From assembly GCA_047967505.1 (NCBI GenBank), contig CM106541.1: 64,000 nucleotides of DNA; one strand, given 5' to 3'. Position 1 is the stretch's first letter. Each line of letters starts with the position of its first letter. This stretch comes from Dipteris shenzhenensis. Lineage: Eukaryota > Polypodiophyta > Polypodiopsida > Gleicheniales. A program made the translations under genes and the position numbers. This document shows positions 10,641-22,500 of this stretch, in pieces. The notes below the pieces were generated by a model. The model was not told the origin of the DNA, searched no databases, and saw only the letters and a list, made by a program, of their open reading frames with translations.

Positions 10641-11640
10641 GGCTGCATCCCTATATTGGCATAGGACTCGGTGTTTGCTTCTTTGATGGTGGAGTAGGAT
10701 TGACTATCCCTCATATCAATAGTTCCTGACATCATCACTCCATGCTTTTATGATTATGCTTTGAATTCTAGTTGGAAGCTCAGCTATGACTATGTTATCT
10801 CCCTCTATTGTTGTTCCCTGCTAGAAATGTGTCCAACTTCAGAATGAGATTTATAGAATCAACTTGGAGAACCATGCTCATAGCTAGGTCTATGACATTA
10901 CTTGCTAGACTCTTTAGAATGGAGACATTCTTTGATGACTCCTCGAAGTCTTCTCGCCAGTGCCTAAAAATTTCCTCTCTACTAAAAGGTTTAGGTCTTC
11001 TTGGGCATACATTTGGAATCGGCTCACTTTTGGTGTCTGTATGGTATCTTGGAATAATGATTCTCTACATGCGGTCGAGTCTTTGTCTATCTAGAGCATG
11101 CAATCATAGGGGCTTCCCTAGATCCTCTTTTAATTCCATTGGTCATCTTGTACTAGCTCCAAATTCATGGCATCTTCTTGGTATTCCATATTCAACCAAC
11201 TTCTATGACATCTTGACAAGTATTCCTCTCATCTTGCCACATACCTCTCTCTTCTATGACATCTTTGTCTATGAGCTTGGTGCATGTGGGCTTAGACAAA
11301 GATTCCCTCTCTTATATTTCATGGGTTGGTCTGTAAGATTGCGAGTCTGAATAGAAATAAACATAAAGAGACATCAAGGTAACTAACACAAGGTAACACA
11401 CAGGGAAGGCAAGCTGTATGGAGACATGTATAGAGTAATCAAGCAAAAGAGAAAGACAATAGAAGAAACCAATGCCAATTGTATTATTAAAGTAATCTCA
11501 TTTTTACAATAGCTCATGGCTGCACAATAGTTCCACTCGAACCCTGACCCTTGCCTTGACTGGACTCGAAGCTCTATGAGCCCTTAGATTGATCTAGAGC
11601 CTCTATCTTAATGTTGCCTTAGTCACTAAACAGTCTCTAA
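10641..11640. other. Unassigned sequence upstream of the copia gag
   Basis: No 5' LTR or primer-binding site matching the copia element was found. The minus strand around 11040-10860 reads weakly protein-like ('FSREEIFRHWREDFEE') but is broken by stops. A plus-strand open frame at 10808-11350 has no recognisable domain and may be antisense to decayed coding sequence. Confidence 0.4.
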
Positions 11641-11660
11641 AGTCTTTTTGCATCCTACCA

Positions 11661-11664
<4 letters not shown>

Positions 11665-11704
<40 letters not shown>

Positions 11705-11724
11705 ACTCTCTCTCTCTCTCTCTC
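11665..11724. repeat. (CT)n microsatellite
   Basis: An almost uninterrupted CT run of about 60 bp. Confidence 0.95.
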
Positions 11725-11899
11725 CTACTTTTGGACTTGAGAGGCCAAATAGGAGCCTGACCCACTACATAAGGGCAATCTAACTGACTTCTAGTTCTAT
11801 TCCCAGATAACTTGGTGGTTGTGCTCCACCCATTGGTAATTACCATTGAATCCCTACTTTCCTACGAAAATCGTTGGGCTTCTTCATTTGCCTCTATTA

Positions 11900-13472
11900 G
11901 CACCATCTAGATTCACACCACTTCCATGCTGACGTCTACATAAGCATGTGGAGCTAAGCTTTGCATTGTCGAGAACTTATATGTGTGACGCACCATGCTC
12001 TGTTCCCAGTGGAAAACACAACTTCTCTACCTATTTGGATCCTTTTTCTTTGCTCCACCAAAGTACACATTTTGTACTGCAAGCCAATTTGCATTTGCCT
12101 CATCTGCCATAAAGCCTCTAAGCTTAGGTTTTGCAAACCCCTTGTTTTCAACAACATCATTTAGCATTTTCCAAAATTCAGCCTGGGCAAATCAACCTTG
12201 AACTCACATGTTGCAATGGTCAAGAGCTTGTGCACAAAAGGATCATACACATGTGTTGACATTGTTGGCCAACTTGGAACTCTATGAACATGATCAAAAT
12301 GCAACCACATTTTTTCCAAGTTCCCCCCCGGTCTCATTCTATTGATGAGGTCAACACCACCCTTGGTGGACATTTTGGGGTTGGTGTTGTGCACCCAATT
12401 GACCTGGAAACAAAACACTATGTATGAAAGGATATTTGCACTTCTTCTTGAGTGCCAAGATAGCCTCAAGTCCTTTAGATGTTAAACAATGTACCTTTTT
12501 AGCATGTTGTTCTAAGCACTTCTCAATCCGCTTATTACTAGACAATGAAGTGGCATACTCTAGCAACTTGATGAAAATATCCTCCCCAATCTCTGTATTC
12601 TCTCCAGCTAAATCACCCATAAGCATATCCAAAATCATGTCACTACCCACACTTGTCTCTCGCTACTTTGGTGTTGTAAAAGGTTTCATCTTCACTCTTG
12701 ATACCAACATTTCCTCGATGCTATCAACATCCACCCTACTGGTGCCCTCTTTGTAATAAGGATGAGGGTGATTTCCAAGATGTATTGCACATCTGGTGGT
12801 GTTCTTGTGATCTTTTGGAATGCACTAGTATATAACTGCCGAACAAGTGGAAACGCATTATGGAGCTTGAGCACAATGGCAACGAGTTAGATTTCTATCA
12901 TCTTCTCTAATCAATCCCACATTACAAATACGTTTCATTCTCCCTTTCCATTGACTCTCATTTTGAAGATGCATTCTAGAGAAGTATGAACATTCAAGAT
13001 TGATGCATCATAGGTGCCCTACACATCCACTAAAACACACCACCCCATCAAAACAATCACTACTGCACATCACATAGCCAATCCATGGATTGCAGTCATG
13101 CTTTTTTTCCATCCCATGCATGGAACTCTTCTTTCTACAGGGAGGTAGCTCAAAAGCAACATATTCATCATAGATCTTTTGCAACTCTTCAACTTGCATA
13201 ATATTTGCAACATTATGCAGAGCAGTATGCAAACTAGTGCTCAAAGGAAGCCCACGAATCAACTGAAGAACACTAGTGCAAGACTTACTATTCTTATCTA
13301 CATCTATATGCACTCTGGAGGCAAATTCATCTTTCAAAACTTGGTAGCTCTTATTGAATTTGGGATCCAGATGCAATGTGTTGCAAGAAGAAGCTGGTAG
13401 AAGGAAGTGAAGCTGGCCATAGATAGCTCTCATGAAAAGCAACTGGCCAAAGGTAACTCTCATGACATGCAA
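11900..13472 (-). pseudogene. Decayed transposase-like gene (possibly MULE-related)
   Basis: Minus-strand pieces in order: an N-terminal part (13472-13008), a segment near 12870-12700 with 'QCIPKDHKNTTR' and 'LGNHPHP' (a possible Cys/His zinc-finger), a helical part (12650-12420, 'LSSNKRIEKCLEQHAKKVHC'), a part with 'STHVYDPFVHKLLTIATCEF' (12469-12161), and a part with 'GFMADEANANW' and 'CVFHWEQSM' (about 12120-11970). Pieces are separated by an apparent intron (acceptor TTTCCAG) and by frameshifts. The same motifs recur at 38.6-39.8 kb. The WRKY/GCM1-like finger followed by a core domain suggests a Mutator-like transposase, but that assignment is inference. Confidence 0.5.
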
Positions 13473-13544
13473 CTACCCATAACTCACCAACTCCATAGAA
13501 TGATATTAACGAGGGAGGTATATTCCAACGTGCATGTTATAAGT

Positions 13545-14160
13545 TAAAAAACAAAGATCTTATAAGTTATAAACCAATGAGATAAAGAGGCCAATAAAAT
13601 AACGAGTCAATAAGTTAATAACTAATAAGTTAATAATTTAAAAGCTAATAAATCAATAAGTTAAAAGCTAATAAGTTAATAAGTTAATAAGTTAAAAGCT
13701 AATAAGTTAATAATTTAAAAGCTAATAAGTAATTAATTCAAAAGCTAATGAAAAAGTTAAAATCTAATAAGTAAAAAACTAATAATTTAAAAGCTAATAA
13801 ATAAGTTAATAAGCTTTAATAAGCTAATAAGCTAAAAGCAATTAAGGTAAAAGCTAATAAATATTAAGCTAAAAGCTGAGGTAAAAGCTAATAAATTAAG
13901 AGCTAATAATAAAAAGCATGTAATAAATAAGTATGAAAGCTTATAAGTTAATAATTTAAAAGCTTTAATCTATAACTTCAATAAACGATAATAAATATGT
14001 TGATAATAAAACATTTTAAATAAATAAATTAGTTAAATAAGATACTTGCTAATCAGTAAAATAAGTCGAATAAGTTCAATAAGTTTAATCAGTTAAATAG
14101 GTCTAATAGCTATAAAATTTATCATTATGAACTTTATAAAAAATAACTTTATAATTTCGA
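13545..14160. repeat. AT-rich degenerate tandem repeat
   Basis: About 600 bp built from variants of 'aaaagctaataagttaat' with unit lengths near 10-20 bp. Almost no G+C and no coding potential. Possibly a matrix-attachment-like or replication-slippage tract; no function is shown. Confidence 0.85.
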
Positions 14161-14736
14161 GATCCGATGTCAAATCAAATAAAAAATTTTGCAAATCCAC
14201 CGTCGTAAAGATTTCCCTCAAGCGTTGATTCGTCTACGGCTATATTGTGAAAAGAATTTCAAAGCTGGTGGCATAGTGAGACTCCCCAAATAGTACATGC
14301 ATAGGTTGAGGGGCCCTATCCCTAACATGGGTAAAGAAATGCTAAATATATACATGTGTCACTGTGTTACTGCTAGGAGAAATTTCAAAATCTATGATCT
14401 TTCCCTTCCAGTGTTTGGAGATGTCCATTGCATCTTTTCAATCCACTTTGTAGCACCCATGATTAGTGGGTTGCATTGTGATCCAAGAATATTTCCTGTA
14501 GAGCTGAGGAATACATTCCCCATGCTCATCCTTAACATTCTTCAATACAACAGACTGTAAACTACTTCTATATCTATCATTTTCTACTTCCATAGTTTTA
14601 GCCCTTATACCATATCATTAAAATTAGCTCCTTCTACCTCTTTCTACTTCCATAGACCCTCAAAATTTATGTCTTCTCTTCTCTTTTTCTCTTTCACTTT
14701 ATCTTTCTTAGCAAGTCTCCCTCTCTCTTTCTTTAC

Positions 14737-14739
<3 letters not shown>

Positions 14740-14787
<48 letters not shown>

Positions 14788-15123
14788 TTAACTGAACCTC
14801 TCACACAAACCAACAAAAAATTATTTCAAAAAACATAGAATACTTATCTCTCTCTCTCATTCTATCTTCCAAGGTACCCCTCACACAAACAAACAGCAAA
14901 TTATTTTAAAATACTTAGTTTAAAATATGTTGTCTTCTACTATGTTTCTCCACAAACAAAGAAAACATTAACAAGATCATATCACGCTCTCTCTCCCTCC
15001 CAAAACTCCTTGATTAGGATCTCTTTTTCTTCCTTCTTTCTCAAATACTTCTAAAACCTAGTAGTTTGAAATACAATCTCAGTCTCTCTCCCTCAAACAG
15101 AAGAAAACATAGCAATTTGAAAT

Positions 15124-15171
<48 letters not shown>

Positions 15172-15255
15172 ACTAGCGAAGAAACAAATGACTATTTTCT
15201 GTCTCTCACCCTCACTCATCCCCTCAAACAAATAAAAAACATAGCAGTTTCAAAT

Positions 15256-15324
<69 letters not shown>

Positions 15325-15441
15325 TTGTCCTATACTAATGAAGAAACATACGACTATTTTTTGTCTCTCTCCCTCACTCATCCCCTCAAATAGAAAAAAA
15401 CATACTAGTTCAAAATAATCTCTCTCTCTCTCTCTCTCTCC
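14740..15441. repeat. Cluster of CT microsatellites in diverged tandem units
   Basis: CT runs lie at about 14740-14786, 15128-15167, 15260-15305 (followed by ATCT repeats to 15325) and 15420-15440. The text between them repeats: 'cctatacta..gaagaaaca', 'tcactcatcccctcaaa' and 'catag.agtt.aaata' occur two or three times at about 110-160 bp spacing. The microsatellites therefore sit inside a larger tandem unit. Confidence 0.85.
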
Positions 15442-15635
15442 TATACCAATGAATAAAAAAATGTTGAAAATAGCCTTGTAGTTTTAAATATCGTCTACCT
15501 CAATCTCTCCCTCTTCCCTGTCTTTTGTAACAAACATATAAACAAAGTGTGATACAAAAAAGTATCTACTTAATACAGACAAAACTTTCAAGGAGAAATC
15601 ACTTCATTACCTAGCAATTATGTGTTCCTTCTTCT

Positions 15636-15835
15636 GGAGTTGACTCTTTATACTCCAAACACATAGAGAAGAGCCGAAAATGATAGAACACCCATTTTTC
15701 TCACTGCTTCCAAGTAGATTTAGGTTGCAACTTTAGGAGTTGACTCTCTATGCTCCAAAAAGGTAGGGAAAGAACTGAGAATGAGAGAACACCCATTTTT
15801 CTCACTCCTTCCAAGCAAATTTAGGTCGCAACTTT
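15636..15835. repeat. 100-bp tandem duplication
   Basis: 'ggagttgactct' at 15636 and 15736, and 'cacccatttttctcact' 100 bp apart. The two copies are about 85% alike by eye. Confidence 0.85.
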
Positions 15836-15969
15836 GGTTTCTTAGAGAGGGTGAAATAAGTAGAGAATAAATGAAAGAGAAGAGGGATGAACAGAGCTTG
15901 GGCAGAAGTTTCTTTGAGAGATTTTCGAATATGGAAGAAAAACGTGAGCAAAGAGGAGAGAGAATGACT

Positions 15970-16375
15970 AATCAAGAGTGGAATGAAGATATTTTAAAAC
16001 CAGCTACTAGAAAGTGGTAGGAATGAATGTTTGAAACGTTTTGAAAGAGAGAGAATAGGGAGAGAGTTGGTTAGGAAGTCAAAGTTTGGGCCAAATGGTT
16101 GGACCAAATGGAAAATGTGAGCATAGTTCTAGCTAGGGGATAGTTTGCCATGGGATGAAAACAAGGAGGCTTGACATGGTCAGGGTAGGCCTGCCAAAGA
16201 TAATCTTTTATTGTGAAGCACCAATGACATTTTTTGGGGTATTTTGGAAAAAAACTAAAATTTCCCCTAGACTTGGGGAGCCTCTGAGAAATCCACATGG
16301 CATAATCTCCTTCATGGATACCATATTCCCTTATCCAAGCCTCTAATATTTTCATAATTCTCCAAATTTGTAACC
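15970..16375 (-). repeat. Dispersed repeat, copy 1 (LINE-associated)
   Basis: This segment is clearly related over about 400 bp to 35,480-35,890. Shared strings include 'actaatcaagag', 'tttattgtgaagcaccaa', 'tggggtattttggaaaaaa' and 'tccacatggcataatctcct'. Both copies lie about 0.3-1.2 kb from LINE endonuclease remnants on the minus strand. A 94-codon open frame here (16355-16071) is not recognisable. It may be a piece of the same LINE or a separate repeat. Confidence 0.75.
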
Positions 16376-17573
16376 TACAAATTTTTTAGTCTATAGCAGA
16401 AACACCCAAAATGCTGGTGGGATGTCCGATTATACTTTGGTTTTTTATCCTTTGATTAAGGTTGTTCCCCCATTGCATGTAGTGGAAAATAGAATAACAT
16501 CCTAAGAGAGGTGGTTTTAGACCCCCTACTAATGGTAGAGGCAAGGAAGAGAGGATGGTGGATTCATATGGACCAATTACTTAAAGGGACAATGACAGTA
16601 GATAACTAGTTGTTGGGTTGTTTTCCCCCTCCCCCTCATCAGTTCAAGGGGACAAAATATATGAAGGCAAACATGGGATCCTAGCAAGAGGACTCATGAA
16701 GTACTTGACATGGCAATGATGGTAGCAATAAGTCTTCATGTATTAATCTATTTGAGGATACTGACCCTATTTACAAAAGTGTTTTTTTGTCATTGTAGGC
16801 TCTGAGAGCCACCACTCATTTGATTTAATTAGGCCTTAGATGTACGTGATATAGAGTATTTACATATAATGAATGCCTTGAGTCCTCCACTACACATACC
16901 CTTTGTTTATGTTCTCTAATATGCCCATTTATGCATGGATTGATAGATTCTATTGATGATTATGGGATTTTCTTATGGCCAAAACCTCCCTCCCAATAGT
17001 CTCCCTTGAGCTCCTTCTATTATGTATGGTTCACCTCAAATCCTCTGCTCTAGGTCCATACATACACTTATAGTAGTCCATACATTATGCACCATGATTC
17101 TGTATAGCCCTTGCCTCTTCTTGGTGACCCTGTGCTGCCAAGTTCATGCTCATCTCTATTTCTCCAAGCAGCCAAGTATACTTTTTCTTTCTTTCCTATG
17201 TGTGCTTTTCTTCCACATGGAAACCCATTTCCCATGTGGTAGCCATGAATCCTTGTTAGACTGTCTATTGTGGAAGGTTCCTCTCCTATTGAGACAGGAC
17301 TCCTAACCTACCCTAGTTCATCGATAGGCCTTGTTCATCAACAAGTTCCTCCCTATTAACAGGACTCCTAACCGACCCTGATTCATTGACTCCCACTTGC
17401 ACTCCTCATATGGGCACTCAGAGATAGGGAGGTGACCATGTATACTCCAATAGGGCATCTGATGTCTCCTATTCAACCATGAGACAAGAGTAAGAAAGGC
17501 TTAGTGTGAAAAGCATCATCTATCCAAGAATCTCTATCACCCCTGAGCTAAAAAAGAAAATTATCCCAAGCTG
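16376..17573. other. Intergenic sequence
   Basis: No gene or structured repeat recognised. Open frames present are short and have no motifs. Confidence 0.4.
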
Positions 17574-17828
17574 CTATCTCAAGAGATTGAACACCACCTT
17601 CCATTTCCCCTTTTTTGTTTGAAGACAACTCCACCATGTTGAAGTCACCTCCATTAAACCATGAATCTCCAATTGGGTCCTAAGAAAGAAGCTCCTTCCA
17701 AAAAAGGACACATTTTTCTCTATTGTTGGGGGCATAGAGGTTGAGAAGACTCTCATGTGGATAATGACTTCTTCTTCAACAAGCACTATGTAACCACACT
17801 CCATAAACTTTTTGAATTCTGCAAACAA
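17574..17828 (-). pseudogene. LINE endonuclease fragment
   Basis: The minus strand reads 'LLNLYAPNN', then 'LFWKELL' and 'GGDFNMVEL', the signature of the apurinic-like endonuclease at the start of plant LINE ORF2 (N.YAP..., GDFN). A stop separates 'KELLS' from 'DPIGDSW'. The rest of ORF2, including the reverse transcriptase, was not found nearby, so this is a short relic. Confidence 0.72.
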
Positions 17829-19325
17829 ACAAGCGAAAGCATTATGTATAAGCCGTATAGTATCAATGCATTCAAGGCCAATTTGTAAAACCCCTTACTT
17901 GTAAAATTTTTACCCTTTTTCTATTCAATCTATGAATAACCCCCTTTATATAATATCATTCTATTTGTGAAAACTATGTAAAAAGGATTTAGTAAACTCC
18001 TAATGAACCCACGTGCTATGCTTACATATTTATAATAGTAACCCCCTAAGAAAAGATCCACCAATAAAAAGTTAAATCCACTATGCTCTATAGGGTGTGA
18101 AGATGCCATGTCTGACCATAAGGGGGAGAATAGAATTTGACACTACAATTTGCATTCCTCCCTAAGTGCTAAGAAAGGAAACGAAAAAGTATTACCAAGA
18201 AGCAATTTACCTGACTTTGCATAGTCTTTGGTACTCCATCTTTACCATCTATCTTGACATGTTCATAAATAAAGAGAATGTCAATTGAACCCTAGTGACA
18301 CCTAAAGAAGCTGACTATGAATCAGAGGTGATGAGGAACACCACAAGGCCCTAAATTTTCTAAAGAGGAAGTAAACTAGAAAACCTTACCCAACTTGGTG
18401 GCAAAAAGAGCTCTGTCTTGTGAATAAGATCTCTTGGAGTAGTGAAGAGGAGGAAAGTCCATAGGGGAAACAATCCCACACCTCTCGAGGTAGATGCTTT
18501 ATCAATCAGAAGTGGAAGAACATTGTAACAAAAGGTAGAGGGCACAAACTCCGCCTCTCCAACATCATCCAAAGGTGAGACAGAGCTCCTCTAAATCAAT
18601 CAAGAATTGGAGTCTATATTTTTAACCCATTTGGTGATCAACCACAAACTATTGGATTTGGAGCAATCGGTGCTACACGTGTGCTATCTCCACACTACTA
18701 AATACTGAAATATCAAATCTGTAAAGAACACATTTGATGCAAATTTAAAACCTAAGAAGATAGAAAGTTTGCCGATGGGTTCACCAACAACAACTGACTA
18801 CAGTTACTGTTACTCCTTACATGTAGTTTGACATGCAATCCCACATACTCTACATGGACCTCCATCAATGTACATGATATGCTGGAATGTACAGACCCCC
18901 AATCGGGAAACTTGAACCTAGAAAAATAATCTTCACACAACCTAAATACCAAAATAATGCAATTTAGGAGAGATGAAGGTGGAGAGGATATTGGTTTTGA
19001 GGGTGATGGACACACACGTCACCATCACTTCCCCTCATTTCCCCAATCTAGATACCAATGCATGACCACTGCTGCATGTGTTGAGAGACCACACTCAACA
19101 TCATTTGATTACATTTGCATAGCACTAACACATATAGAGTGCTATAGATGGATGGGGCTAGGTGGTGAGCCAAAGGGATCCATTGGGGAGGTACTAGAGA
19201 GGGCTAGATTGGGAGCTTTGAGCCTCATTGTGTCTAGAGGGATCCATTGTGAGAGGGAATAGAAGTTGCAAGATGAAGTTGCACAAAGTTCAAGGTGGTT
19301 GAGTGCAAGGGAGTGAATTTCAAGA
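17829..19325. other. Intergenic sequence
   Basis: No supported gene. Open frames at 18360-18572 (-), 18752-19015 (-) and 18957-19262 (+) are short, overlap antisense and lack motifs. Confidence 0.4.
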
Positions 19326-19560
19326 TGGATGAGTGCAAGGGTGTGTGCAAGGTTTAAGGTCAAGAACTACAAGGGTGTGTGCAAGGTTTAAGGTCAAGAA
19401 CTACAAGGGAGTGTGCAAGCCATAAGGTCAAGAACTACAAGGGAGTGTGCAAGCCATAACGTCAAGAACTACAAGGAAGTGTGCAAGCCATAAGGTCAAG
19501 AACTACAAGGAAGTGTGCAAGCCATAAGGTCAAGAACTACAAGGAAGTGTGCAAGGGTGG
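19326..19560. repeat. 34-bp tandem repeat (about 6-7 copies)
   Basis: The motif 'ggtcaagaactacaag' occurs at 19358, 19392, 19426, 19460, 19494 and 19528, exactly 34 bp apart. Neighbouring copies differ at only a few positions. Two sequence types (ending 'gtttaa' or 'ccataa') suggest stepwise expansion. Confidence 0.93.
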
Positions 19561-22500
19561 TGCTAGTTTGGTGTCAATCTAAGAACGTATGGATGATGAC
19601 AGCTGACTTGCATGCACCACTGGGATTGCATGGAGAGTATTGGATGCTATACGACTCAATTTAAGAATGTAAGGATGATTTGTATAGATTATTATATTTT
19701 GAGTGTGTTTTAATAATTTATGTGCATTACAATGATAACCATCAGGCTTGCATGCACCCCATCCATTGGGAATGTAAGGCACCCGGCTGCTGCATTAAGT
19801 GATTAGACACAAGGGTGCTTGAATTGAGTGTGTGCAAGGGTTTTGCCAATTTTAAGAATGTAATGTCATTTGAACTACATCCACAATGACAATCATTGGG
19901 CTATCATGCACCACCGGGACTTGTAGTTAATTACTAGTCACCGAGACTTTATTTGATGGACTAACCGGTTGGTATGCATTGGACGCATGATTATTTTGAC
20001 ATGTTAACTCAAATTTAGAGACATGTAATTTGGGCAACTCAACTTTAGATACTTGACACTTTAATATGGTAGCTCATCTAGCTAGCAGGCACTGGATGCA
20101 TGACCTAGCATCACTATGTAAAACCCGATGTAGCATGTATGATCAAGGGGTCTTTTAAAAAAACCCATGTAGCACGTGTGATCAAGGGGTATTTTAAAAA
20201 CCACCTGCCTATATATCCCTATGCATGGGAATTTTCATTTTTGAATTTAAAAATCCCTTCTGTATGTATATTTTTTAGAACTCCATAAAAACATAAAAAC
20301 CTTTTGATTGTGTTATCTTACATATGCTTAGTGATCCGCCCCAGATGCTATTCATTTGGAGATGCCACTAGGCCGGAGATGCCACATACGAGCTAGCATG
20401 TAGCTCTTTGATTGCAAGAAACTCAAATTTAGAGTGATTGAATGAAACTCATGATTATTTGGAGATTCCACTGGGTTGGCATGCATAATGAATTTGGCTC
20501 AACTCATGATTATTTGGGCGTATGCATAAAATAGCAATTGAATTCTATTTCGCCTTGTTTGGTAGGTGAATGATGCCACTAAGACATATACCTTGCCCCT
20601 AAAAAGGACCCCTCCACAGTGCCATATTGAGGGGGCACTTGATCCTTACATCTCCATGCACATCACTATTTCTCCACTCATCATTGGCTGATTACGACTT
20701 CTCATTGCCCTATGTGCTCCCCTATTCGCAATATAGAAACTCTATTTCTCCATTGCTCACCTGTTAGCCATGTCTGCCATTAGCAATAGGCCTCTTTTAC
20801 CAATGTGATTCCTCTTCTATCACTATAGTTCTTCCTACAAGGTGGCCACATTGCATTGCACAAATATTTTAATGATGTGCATCGTGCACATGCTTAGCAT
20901 TCTCTAGTGTTTTTTGATATTAGGTCTCAAGATTGACCACTTCTTCTAGATGGCACAATGTCATCCTATATTTAGTTTCTTTCTATGGTCCCCATTCAGA
21001 TGTCCAGCTAGGAGTTGGCACCTTTTTTGTAAGATTTTTCCCGTCTTGCCACTTTTGCTCCTTAGCAGCCCTTTTGCATGGTGGGGTAGATGTAACATTA
21101 ACAGTTAACATTAATAGTTATTGATATCGTAGTTAGCTAGATCTTTTCCTCTAAATGGCTCTAGATTGCTAACACAAATTAACACGTTGTAGACTACCAC
21201 ATGGGATTATCCCATATAGATAATGTATTTTAATATTGTGTTGTTATTGGGTTGCCACGTGTCATGCTAGGGTGGAAATAACATGATGCTATTGCATTAT
21301 TTTCATGGTGCACTATTTTGAAACCACAATCAAATGTGATCTATGTTCTTTGTCCCTCTACTAGTTCCCTTCCATCTCTTCCCCTCTCTTGCTGGATGGT
21401 TGGTCTTACTTTACAAGTAAGCATGATACTATTTTTCTTGATAGGCTATTGTACTGATAACGCCCAACTTCTAAATAAAGATAATTGTGCTTTCATTCAA
21501 CAAAGAAAGATATTGTTTTTCTAATATGCTATCATTGCAAAAGAAACTTAGTTATGCCCAAATAGTCTTAAAAATGTTTTGGATGCTCTTTTTAAGGCAA
21601 TTCAGCTAATATTATGGTTGGTGCAAATGGAATGGTCTGACATATAGGGTAGTCTTCAAAGCTTCCTCCAGCCAGATATTCTATTTCCTTGATTCCTCTG
21701 ATGGATGATATTTGCTTCGTTCCTTCCTTCCATACATAGGTACCCTAGTGCCAAGTTTTAGTTTTCAAGTGCCTTAAGGCATGTGGTTGTGCAGATCCTT
21801 GAATGAGCAACATATATACAATGATCATTGAAAAAGGAAAGTTTAGAATGAGAGGAGTTTGGACCATTTATATTACTAGCTGAACTAGCAGAGTAATCCA
21901 TCTCAATGATGGGTTAGATACTTTGGGTGGCATAGTGCTTGATTAGATGCATCCCATTTCTTTTTACCTCCCCACCTTGCATCACATCTATCTTACTTCC
22001 ATGTCACGTAGGCCCCAAACCATATTCTTCATGTCCCACAATGTTTTGTGTGCCAAATTTGCCAAAGAGGCAACAGGTAGGTTAAGTGGATTCACACAAT
22101 TAGATGTTGTGTAAGCTAGTTTTTGTATTTGGACCAAGGAAAACGACAAGCTATATGAAATACATGAAAAGGGGAAGTTTTTTATCTATGTGGGCAATGC
22201 AATTGATGTTGTGCAGGAAAAAGATAAAAGGGCAACATCCTTGACTTGTGGTACAAGTATCTCACACAATTATGGCTTTGATCCTTAAAGTAAAGAGCAT
22301 TTGGAAATTTATAGACTTGCCCATCTAGCCACGATATCCTAGTTCCAACCATTAGCTATGGAGATTGGTGAAATCATAGATGTTGTATCGATTTCTTACT
22401 TTATTTGGTTGAAAATTTTGAAAATTTTTGCTAGAATTATTCATTGTGGAGGTGCCATATTTGTTGATTGTACATCTTCTTTCTGTAATGGATTTTCTTT

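Noticed and set aside
10808-11350. 180-codon plus-strand open frame next to the copia gag
   Set aside because: Leucine/serine/phenylalanine-rich without domains; weak coding signal is on the opposite strand. Probably antisense to decayed coding sequence.
13545-14160. CRISPR-like or centromeric satellite array
   Set aside because: Repeats are irregular AT-rich variants without constant unit or spacers.
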